From: Muribaculaceae bacterium
Lineage (GTDB): Bacteria; Bacteroidota; Bacteroidia; Bacteroidales; Muribaculaceae
Direction: 5' to 3'
Assembly (NCBI GenBank): GCA_017557665.1
Contig: JAFYYI010000064.1
Coordinates: 1 to 30,250, forward strand
Length of the DNA: 30,250 nucleotides
The translations under genes were made by a program, and so were the position numbers. This document shows positions 24,586 through 30,250 of this stretch, one piece after another (positions within the stretch are counted from its first letter, which is position 1; every line of letters begins with the position of its first letter). A model generated the notes under the pieces. The model saw nothing but the letters and a program-made list of their open reading frames with translations, made no database searches and was not told the DNA's origin.

Positions 24586-24821
24586 ATGTCCATGCCGGAA
24601 CAGGCTACAAGCTGTTATCGTTAAGTATTTTACAGTGCTTTTCGGCATGGACTTCTCCTAAAAACTGACATTGATTATCAACATTTTAGAAATCATCCAC
24701 ATGTCAATTCTATTGACCTTACATTTCAAAAAGCAATTTTTTAGAGGTCAATCATGAGAATGCACATTATTGTCTGTATTACAACTAAATAAGTCACATT
24801 CAAGTGTGGATGATTGACCTC
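24586..24821 (+). repeat. Inverted-repeat cluster ahead of the primase gene (candidate origin or operator)
   Basis: The 270-base gap between the DUF3987 and primase genes contains several inverted repeats. GTCCATGCCG pairs with CGGCATGGAC (about 24586-24660). ATCATCCACA (24692-24701) pairs with TGTGGATGAT (24805-24814). GAGGTCAATCAT (24744-24755) pairs with ATGATTGACCTC (24810-24821); the last two share the right arm. A partial TATTGACCTT lies at 24711. Such iterated sites beside a primase fit a replication origin, oriT or operator; no gene is seen. Confidence 0.55.
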
Positions 24822-24840
24822 AACTTTAAAATCTACACCG

Positions 24841-25815
24841 ATGAAAACACAAGTATTAAGTTACTTAAATCAAATCTTATTAAATATATCCATAGTCATG
24901 AACGAGAATCAAACGATACCCATTTTTGAGAGGTATGTGAGCGTTTTCAGCAATGTTCACGATACCGAACCAAAGGAAATGAAACTCTCGGAGTTTCTTG
25001 CCTTGGGCGAACGATACAATGAACAGATTCTCCGTCTGCGTGATTGCACCAATAAAGAGGAACGAAGCAGCTACAAAAAGCAGCTGCCGATGATGACCAC
25101 CAGTGGCGTTTTCCGTGGAGGTCGCAAGGCCGACTGTCTTGCGGCTTACAGCGGGTTGATCTGCGTCGACATCGATGAGGCAGACAACACAGAGGTTCCA
25201 GACTTTGACAACCTAAAGGAGAACGTTCTGTGCAATATAAAAGAGGTGGCTTATGCGGCGCGATCTGTAGGCGGAAGAGGCTTCTATGCCATCATCCCGC
25301 TTAAGTATCCTGAACGCCACAAACAGCAGTTCAAACAACTACAGCAGGACTTCGCAAGCCTTGGCATCACCATAGACCAGGCTTGCAGTGATGTGTGCCG
25401 GTTGCGCTGCGTCAGTTATGATGAGGCGCCCTATATCAACCAGCAAGCCGAGCAGTACTGCGGTTTATACGTTGAAAAAACTGCTCCTGTTCCATGCCGT
25501 GAGTTTAACAGGCGCACGAACTACGTAGACAACACCGACGAAAAGGCTTTTCTAGCCTGCAAATATGCAGTACAGCACCATGTTGATATGACAAGGAACT
25601 ATGACGACTGGATGAAGATCGGTTTCGCCCTGGCTTCACTTGGCGAATTTGGTCGGGAGCTTTTCCATATGGTGAGTAGCGTAAACGAGAAATACAAACC
25701 TGCCGAGACTGACAGAAAGTTCACGGAGTTGCTGCGTGATGGCAACCGTATCGGCATCGGGACGTTTTTCCATTATTGCCAGCAATTTGGTGTGCGTTGT
25801 GACGGTTCCCGCTGA
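24841..25815 (+). CDS. Primase of the mobile element (VirE-N / BT4734-like with PriCT-2 domain)
   Basis: 324 residues. The archaeo-eukaryotic primase-like core shows the metal-binding motif GLICVDIDEAD (Asp109, Asp111), then SVGGRGFYAIIPL (about 142-154) and the third motif around CSDVCRLRCVSYD (Asp184). The PriCT-2 domain follows (about 256-321): DDWMKIGFALASLGE and GIGTFFHYCQQFG. It is expected to make primers for replication of the element. The ATG at 24841 is chosen over an upstream TTG; Met20 (24898) is another possibility. The final codons overlap the first, degenerate copy of the structured repeat that follows. Confidence 0.83.
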   Translation: MKTQVLSYLNQILLNISIVMNENQTIPIFERYVSVFSNVHDTEPKEMKLSEFLALGERYNEQILRLRDCTNKEERSSYKKQLPMMTTSGVFRGGRKADCLAAYSGLICVDIDEADNTEVPDFDNLKENVLCNIKEVAYAARSVGGRGFYAIIPLKYPERHKQQFKQLQQDFASLGITIDQACSDVCRLRCVSYDEAPYINQQAEQYCGLYVEKTAPVPCREFNRRTNYVDNTDEKAFLACKYAVQHHVDMTRNYDDWMKIGFALASLGEFGRELFHMVSSVNEKYKPAETDRKFTELLRDGNRIGIGTFFHYCQQFGVRCDGSR

Positions 25816-25836
25816 GGATGTTATCTTTTCTGGTTT

Positions 25837-25873
25837 CAAATTCCGTCGTCGCTTCGAGTGGCGGCGGAATTTG
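25837..25873 (+). repeat. Structured module 0: terminal hairpin behind the primase
   Basis: A 16-bp helix in RNA sense (25837-25852 with 25858-25873, loop TTCGA) with three G-U pairs, 22 bases past the primase stop. It is preceded by GATGTTATC, shared with modules A and B. The stretch 25874-26040 beyond it holds no gene I can support. Confidence 0.7.
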
Positions 25874-26044
25874 CGTTTCTGGGTGGGCTTTAGTGGTGTC
25901 GGTTGCAAAAAAACGGGCAAAATTTTAACATTCAAGGCCTTCTCAAAAATGGCCGTAAACCTGTGTACATCGGGATTGTTTCAGAAAAAACAGTGTTAAA
26001 TTCTACGATTTTTGAAAATTTTCCGCACCTTCAAAGGCAACTTT

Positions 26045-26326
26045 TGCTGATTATCAGCACATTAAAGGGTTGAAAAGGGAATTTTTCCCTTCGTTTGTCT
26101 CTCAAGACCCCCCTACGACCCTGCGAAGCGCTTCCGAAATCATGTTTTGAAAAAGCGCTATGTGCAGGGCCGATTATCATCATTGTGCGGTAATGGAGCT
26201 CAAATGCGTGGATGAATCCGAACGCCAGTTTGGTTTCATCTACGCAATTCTGCTATGTGGTGCTACCATTCAAGTGAATGATGTTATACAATTTCTGTTG
26301 CCGCCTTTGTGTGGCGGCAGAATTTG
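26045..26326 (+). repeat. Structured module A
   Basis: Elements in order: palindrome TGCTGAT-T-ATCAGCA (26045-26059); AAGGGAA/TTCCCTT hairpin; hairpin 1 with CCCTGC/GCAGGG and AGCGCTT/AAGCGCT (26119-26169); GCGGTAATGGAGCT; the conserved GAATCCGAACGCCAGTTTGG; GATGTTATA; and the terminal 16-position helix (26289-26304 with 26311-26326). A 48-codon frame starts at ATG 26193 inside it. It is followed by a small CTCGTT/AACGAG hairpin (26377-26403). Confidence 0.75.
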
Positions 26327-26437
26327 TGTTTTTGTATGATGACCAATGAGATTAAAACACGACTGAAATGAATTAACTCGTTGATAACCTGTGGATTAAC
26401 GAGAAATTACGATTTGTAAAGGATTGAAAAAGTCAAA

Positions 26438-26729
26438 TGCTTGATTATCAAGCATTAAAGGGTTGAAAAGGGAATTTTTTCCCTTTGTTTGTCTCTCAAG
26501 ACCCCCCGACACCCTGCTTTGCGCTTTCGAAAATCACACTTTGATATTGCGCTATGTGCAGGACCAAATGGGCGGTAATGGAGCTCACGCGCATGGATGA
26601 ATCCGAACGCCAGTTTGGTTTCGTCCATGCCATTCCTGGAATTGTGATACTCATTGATGCCATTCAAGCGAACGATGTTATCAGTCCTGACGAATGCGAC
26701 CGCTGCTGCTTCAGAGTGGCGGCGGTCGC
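26438..26729 (+). repeat. Structured module B
   Basis: The same order as module A, about 393 bases further on: palindrome TGCTTGAT-T-ATCAAGCA (26438-26454; both arms changed together relative to A); AAAGGGAA/TTCCCTTT; hairpin 1 with CCCTGC/GCAGG and GCGC/GCGC (26512-26562); GGCGGTAATGGAGCT; GAATCCGAACGCCAGTTTGG; GATGTTATC; terminal helix GCGACC/GGTCGC plus eight distal pairs (26696-26709 with 26716-26729). A hairpin AAGCCC/GGGCTT follows near 26793. Nothing else is seen up to module C. Confidence 0.75.
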
Positions 26730-27002
26730 GACGATATGTTTTGCAGGGGACTGTTACATCGTCAGTAGCAGCACTTTCTCAGAAAATGCAAAAAGCCCGA
26801 GCAAGGGCTTAAATGTGCCGAAAAGTGCCATTTTCAGAGTGGCGTAAAAACACCTATATCAGCAAGTTAGTATATAGTATTTCTGGAGTGTTTTTCGCTT
26901 TTCCTCAAAAATTCCTACGGTGAAATAATTAAATGACTGTAAAACAGAAATTTGCGGGGTACGGGGCGGCCGCCCTGTCCTGCCTTCAAGGCTCCCCCTA
27001 CC

Positions 27003-28119
27003 GCCCTGCGGAACGCTTCCGAAATCGTGATTTGAAAATGCGCTATGTGCAGGGCGATTTTGCCGATGTGCGGTAATGATGCTGACGTGCGTGAGCGCAT
27101 CCGACACGCAGTATCGGTTTCACTTATGCTCGTCAATACCGCTGTTCTATATGTGACAAAATCTCGGCAGAAGTCAATTCTGCGGGGATTTTGTGCTCTG
27201 GCGATGTCGATGAGCGGTGAAGCGGAGGCAAGGGAGCATAGAACGGCGACAGCGGCAAGTGTGTCAAAGGCGAACAGCAGCGATATCCCCGAGCGCAGTG
27301 AGAACAGCGGGCTTCGCAGTGAATGACGATGGAGGACAAGCTCAGCGAAGGCATCGAGTGTGCCAGGGCGAACCATCAGGCGTTGCGGGGCATTCCCCGG
27401 ATGACCATCGTGCTTGCGTAACGCCAGGATCGGGTTGAGGAGGAACGACGATACCCGATACCAGTGCAGCGAGCTGGATGCGGCCCCGCACTCGCCGTCA
27501 GATAGAGAACCCATGACCGTCAGGTGCAGCACTCTCGTAGCCGCAGCCGAGCACAGGCCGGAATGAGAGTGAACGAAGGAGCCGGGTGTGTGGGGTGTCG
27601 GTGCGGATAGTGAGCCTGACCAGACACTGTCTTGCCAGCCGAGCCATTCTTAGAGGACGCAGCCGTAACGGAACCTCTCATCGGCTCGGGGTTCGCGGGC
27701 GGGTAGATCGCCGCCAGGCGATGATAAGAATCACCTAATGGCCGAAGGCATGACCTTGCGATCGATGGACATGCCGTAGGCTGCACCGACGGCGACCGAG
27801 CGCAGTGAGGTTTGCTGTCGGTATGGGGCTTGTCCCCCGGAGCCTTAGCCGACATGCCAGTATGGCCGTAGTGAACGAGTGTGCGATGGGGCTGGCAGCA
27901 TCGATACCTCCGAGCGTAGCGAGAATGCTGTGCTTGATTGAGGAGCGTGCATCAAATCGAACGTAGCGAGACCTGATGCGTCAGCGACGAAACGAGCCGT
28001 GCGTGTGAGGTCTCGATGCGGACAAGCACCCCGATAAGGCACTCTTGGTAACAGATTGATTCCGTCACGTCGGTATAAACGGCAGAACTATCGATGAGCT
28101 GCTTAGCGTGAAACTGCCG
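27003..28119 (+). ncRNA. Candidate large structured non-coding RNA (begins with module C)
   Basis: About 1.1 kb, GC-rich, no credible protein gene on either strand. It opens with module C: hairpin 1 (27003-27055), CGGTAATGATGCT, and the terminal helix (27157-27172 with 27178-27193). Then perfect or near-perfect helices follow densely: 27429-27435/27453-27459; 27530-27536/27565-27571; 27595-27602/27619-27627 (one bulge); 27639-27645/27683-27689 enclosing 27652-27656/27674-27678; 27747-27755/27767-27775 (one mismatch); 27785-27790/27817-27822; 27855-27860/27892-27897; 27896-27901/27925-27930; 27949-27954/27974-27979; and 28080-28085/28114-28119. The motif GARCGYAGYGAG occurs at 27291, 27798, 27912 and 27959, usually inside such a helix. 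Orientation is taken from G-U pairs. The ends are uncertain and I see no clear promoter. It resembles in style the large ornate phage and mobile-element RNAs (GOLLD, ROOL), but I cannot assign it to either. Confidence 0.6.
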
Positions 28120-28141
28120 AATATAAATCTCTAACGCTGGT

Positions 28142-28591
28142 CTATTGTTTTGTTGTTAATTCTACACTATTCTCAATAGAAAGTTGATTGCCTTCAAGAT
28201 CCTTTAAATTTGAAATGGGTATTTGGATCTGATCATTTGGCCCCATCATACGGTCCAAATGATGAACGGTATTACTCATCTCATGAACTAATAACAACAG
28301 ATTTGCATTGTTCTCAATAATGCGCTTTGTGTTTGTTTCTATTGATTTTGTTGCCTGGCTCACATTGTTCCATTGACGATTTGATTGAGTCATTGAAGTA
28401 TAGGAATAAGCAATTGCAAATATTGACAGTACAACAGATAGCAATGTACCAGAGAATTCCAAAAAAGTCAATATACTAGACTTTTCATCTATTTCTTTTG
28501 TGGTAAATAGAATGGACAGTAAAACTATTATTAAGGCTATCAGAATCCCTATTGTCCACCAAAAATTATTGATCTTGTATTTGCTCATCAT
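28142..28591 (-). CDS. Two-helix membrane protein of unknown function
   Basis: 149 residues, AT-rich. Two membrane helices lie at about 10-30 (FWWTIGILIALIIVLLSILF) and 44-66 (FLEFSGTLLSVVLSIFAIAY). A polar, probably coiled-coil tail (about 70-125, QATKSIETNTKRIIENNANL) follows, then a short end. I do not recognise the family. Its start overlaps the end of the gene at 28566 by 26 bases, so the pair forms an operon. The base composition is far below that of both neighbours, which points to separate acquisition as a cargo cassette. Confidence 0.7.
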   Translation of the reverse strand: MMSKYKINNFWWTIGILIALIIVLLSILFTTKEIDEKSSILTFLEFSGTLLSVVLSIFAIAYSYTSMTQSNRQWNNVSQATKSIETNTKRIIENNANLLLLVHEMSNTVHHLDRMMGPNDQIQIPISNLKDLEGNQLSIENSVELTTKQ

Positions 28592-28979
28592 TCAATAATT
28601 TATTATTCTGAAAATCTATCTTAAGTCTTTTATGAAATTCATTAAGCATCTCTATAAGGCGCTCAAATAAAGAATCAATACCTAGATGTGAATAAACAAA
28701 CATCTCAGCTGTTATCCACAAAGAATTATCCACTTCAACAATCTTGCCTACCTTGAATTCTACGTTTACTTCAGCAATATAGTTCCTAATTTGATTCCTA
28801 TTATTATCTGTAACTTCTAGTAAATTAGGGAGAATTATTCTGAAGTACGGTTTGTCCCGATCATCGACTTGAAAGATATAATCCAAGTTATTCTTTTTAA
28901 AATGGATCATCTCTGAATTAATAAAGCTATAAGTTATGCCTTTATCTTCAGCAAAATTTTTAAAATGTTCCAGTAACAT
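28566..28979 (-). CDS. YbjN / type III chaperone-fold-like protein
   Basis: 137 residues, AT-rich, no signal or membrane segment. The strand-helix pattern (ITYSFINSEMIHFKKNNLDY, YFRIILPNLLEV, then KVGKIVEVDNSLWITAEMFV and SLFERLIEMLNEFHKRL) resembles the YbjN / T3SS-chaperone-like fold; this is a family-level impression, not a firm assignment. It is the first gene of a two-gene operon with the overlapping membrane protein. A -7 box lies about 100 bases upstream. The role may be as partner or inhibitor of the membrane protein; this is inference. Confidence 0.65.
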   Translation of the reverse strand: MLLEHFKNFAEDKGITYSFINSEMIHFKKNNLDYIFQVDDRDKPYFRIILPNLLEVTDNNRNQIRNYIAEVNVEFKVGKIVEVDNSLWITAEMFVYSHLGIDSLFERLIEMLNEFHKRLKIDFQNNKLLNDEQIQDQ

Positions 28980-29075
28980 ATAAACATATAATAAGTAACA
29001 GGTTCTTCTCTAATATATTGGAATAATCAAGAATATAAATACCAAGATTATAAACCAAATGATATTAATGTGCCA

Positions 29076-29083
29076 CAAAGGTA
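29076..29083 (-). promoter_or_regulatory. -7 box of the two-gene cassette
   Basis: TACCTTTG on the minus strand, about 97 bases before the start at 28979. The -33 region lacks a clear TTG. The rest of 28980-29216 is AT-rich with no gene seen. Confidence 0.5.
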
Positions 29084-29216
29084 TGAAAAAAATGTAATTT
29101 ATTGTTTGTTATTGCTGTTTTTTCGTTGAGCTGCTATGCTTTTATTATTCTTTGTCAAGTAAGGTAAGGATCAGTTTAAGATGGAATTCACCTCTCATTG
29201 CTTTAGCTGTATTGCG

Positions 29217-29254
29217 GTTCCTCATGTGGGCGGACAATCGCCCACATGAGGAAC
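29217..29254. terminator. Perfect 16-bp hairpin between convergent-side genes
   Basis: Arms 29217-29232 and 29239-29254 pair perfectly around GACAAT. It lies 7 bases past the stop of the gene at 29262 on the minus strand but has no T tract on either side. Its core GTGGGCGGAC...CGCCCAC is repeated in the hairpin at 29549-29574. Confidence 0.6.
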
Positions 29255-29261
29255 GCGCGAC

Positions 29262-29531
29262 TCAGACTACGTGCTCAATGTACTCGCTTATCTGCTGCAG
29301 TGTGATGTCGATGTCCTCGGGGGCATCATCGGCCACTCGCCAGCTGCGGCACTTCTCGGGGTCAGAGTCCTTGTGGCAGAAGATTGTCCACCATGTAACC
29401 ACCTTGCCGTCCTCGTGCTCGAGACTATTGCAGTCAACACTCATGCAGCGGCACTCGCTCACCTTGTTGTTATACACTGCGTCCTGCGCCCTGCGTATGC
29501 GGCTTAACGCTTGCTTTACCTCTCTTTTCAT
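29262..29531 (-). CDS. Small hypothetical protein of the mobile element
   Basis: 89 residues from the ATG at 29531 (MKREVKQALSRIRRAQDAVY). The N-terminus is basic and helical. A middle part is rich in Cys and Trp (CRCMSVDCNSLEH, VVTWWTIFCHKDSD, CRSWRV), and the C-terminus is an acidic helix (DIDITLQQISEYIEHV). I do not recognise the family. The frame is open further upstream, but the extra residues fall in the intergenic hairpin at 29549-29574, so the shorter form is chosen. It follows the MutS-domain gene by 57 bases on the same strand. Confidence 0.65.
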   Translation of the reverse strand: MKREVKQALSRIRRAQDAVYNNKVSECRCMSVDCNSLEHEDGKVVTWWTIFCHKDSDPEKCRSWRVADDAPEDIDITLQQISEYIEHVV

Positions 29532-29548
29532 TGTCTTGTCGGTATTGT

Positions 29549-29574
29549 GGTGGGCGGACTCTCGCTCGCCCACC
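29549..29574. repeat. Hairpin between the MutS-domain gene and the small downstream gene
   Basis: GGTGGGCG and CGCCCACC (29549-29556 with 29567-29574) form an 8-bp stem. It shares GTGGGCGGAC with the larger hairpin at 29217-29254, so both minus-strand genes are followed by the same kind of hairpin. Confidence 0.65.
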
Positions 29575-29588
29575 TGTTAAACTTATAC

Positions 29589-30209
29589 TTACTTGTTCTC
29601 GCTCTTCTTGGTGCTGCGCTTGCGGCTCTTCTTCTCGGGCTCGGGCTTCATGTCGGCCAGTGCATCGCATATTGCGACCCTCTTGCCTGCCCTGACAAGG
29701 CGTGGCAAGTACGAGTCCAGCGCATGGGCAGGGAAAGCGGCTTGAAACTCCGTGATGTCCTGCACATCGCTACGCCTTGTCAACGTGAGGCCGCAAACCT
29801 CGGCCACGGCCTTTGCATCATCGCCCAGACTCTCGTAGAAATCGCCGACCCTAAATAACAAAATCGCATCGGGATGCTTGGCCTTCATCTCGACCCACTG
29901 ACGTACTACGGGCGACGGCTCGACGGCGGCGGGGGCATCGCCCACCGCATCGGCGGCGGGCTGGCTCTCCTGCTCGGCAGCGGCCTGCGGCTGCTGCGCC
30001 TTGACCTCGGCCATCAATTTATTGTAGATGCCTTTCGGAATGACTGCGCCCGTGCGCTTCCTTAGCAGGAATGCGTACTTTAAGGCCTTCAAAGGGGCAT
30101 CCTCGGCGAAAAAGAAGCTGTCAGACTTCACATTATCAACACGGTACACATTCCACATCATCGCACCGCTCTTTACTTCACGCTTGCTTGCTAAAATCAA
30201 ATTTGCCAT
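29589..30209 (-). CDS. Stand-alone MutS domain-I (mismatch-recognition-like) protein
   Basis: 206 residues. The C-terminal part (about 101-184) closely follows the N-terminal domain of MutS: WVEMKAKHPDAILLFRVGDF, then FYE (124-126, the position of the mismatch-intercalating Phe-x-Glu), SLGDDAKAVAEVCGLTLTRR, PAHALDSYLPRLVRAGKRVA. It stops there, without connector, clamp or ATPase domains. An N-terminal domain of about 70 residues (MANLILASKREVKSGAMMWN, KALKYAFLLRKRTGAVIPKG) is unfamiliar. An Ala/Gln/Glu-rich linker (70-100) joins them, and the end is Lys-rich. Such short MutS-like proteins occur in Bacteroidales conjugative elements; their role is not established. It probably forms an operon with the gene at 29262. 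Confidence 0.8.
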   Translation of the reverse strand: MANLILASKREVKSGAMMWNVYRVDNVKSDSFFFAEDAPLKALKYAFLLRKRTGAVIPKGIYNKLMAEVKAQQPQAAAEQESQPAADAVGDAPAAVEPSPVVRQWVEMKAKHPDAILLFRVGDFYESLGDDAKAVAEVCGLTLTRRSDVQDITEFQAAFPAHALDSYLPRLVRAGKRVAICDALADMKPEPEKKSRKRSTKKSENK

Positions 30210-30250
30210 AGCTCTAAAATTTTGAAAATGAATATATAAGGAATTAAAAA

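Noticed and set aside
26391..26399. DnaA box
   Set aside because: TGTGGATTA is near, but not equal to, the reverse of TTATNCACA, and it stands alone inside a small hairpin.
26554..26847. 97-codon plus-strand ORF in module B as an ordinary gene
   Set aside because: Only the first part resembles the matching frames in modules A and C, it crosses the conserved hairpin, and the constraint looks structural. The small-frame question is kept as a finding.
25816..27200. Retron or diversity-generating element
   Set aside because: No reverse transcriptase gene lies anywhere in the window.
26915..27532. 205-codon minus-strand ORF over the structured region
   Set aside because: It has Ser/Arg/Leu-rich composition, no domain, and runs through the conserved hairpins; long open frames are expected by chance in GC-rich sequence.
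27200..28100. CRISPR-like or other regularly spaced guide array
   Set aside because: The GARCGYAGYGAG copies are irregularly spaced (about 507, 114 and 47 bases), sit inside different stems, and no associated effector gene is present.
27000..28130. Group II intron
   Set aside because: I found no GTGYG start, no domain V-like hairpin (AGC triad with GAAA loop) and no intron-encoded reverse transcriptase. A covariance-model search would settle it.

Overview
The window looks like a chromosome segment from a member of the order Bacteroidales (phylum Bacteroidota); a Muribaculaceae- or Prevotella-like gut or rumen lineage is my inference. The evidence is the promoter grammar (TTG, about 19-20 bases, then TAnnTTTG), SPII lipoproteins with A-rich start regions, PCMD- and calycin-like surface proteins carrying dockerin-like tails, the tpiA / SPOR / folE gene order, and a DUF3987 plus VirE-N-type primase pair typical of Bacteroidales integrative elements.

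Bases 1-21543 are the core chromosome. In order they carry: the tail of a dockerin-bearing protein; a RecA with an N-terminal extension; a trypsin-fold lipoprotein flanked by two copies of a small inverted-repeat element; a minus-strand pair (FMN reductase, methyltransferase); a minus-strand pair (CapD/WbpM-like nucleotide-sugar dehydratase, unknown protein); a plus-strand run of secreted proteins (PCMD lipoprotein, beta-barrel, PCMD-dockerin protein, calycin-dockerin protein, small lipoprotein); a CDF metal exporter with two tandemly duplicated small lipoprotein genes; the etfB-etfA-acyl-CoA dehydrogenase unit; tpiA, a SPOR protein and folE; and tRNA-Gly(GCC) and tRNA-Leu(GAG).

From about 21590 to the right edge the sequence is accessory. 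The boundary lies just behind tRNA-Leu, a common integration site. The genes are an unknown protein, an excisionase-type HTH protein, a DUF3987 protein and an AEP-type primase, followed by about 2.3 kb with no convincing protein gene. That stretch holds four diverged copies of a hairpin (three inside longer repeat modules) whose stems change compatibly in plus-strand RNA sense. It then runs into about 1.1 kb of GC-rich sequence packed with perfect short helices and four copies of a GARCGYAGYGAG motif. I read it as a large structured non-coding RNA on a mobile element and consider it the most interesting object here. Beyond it lie an AT-rich two-gene cassette (YbjN-like protein plus two-helix membrane protein) and a minus-strand pair that includes a stand-alone MutS domain-I protein. 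No integrase and no second att site are visible, so the element continues past the window or is degraded.
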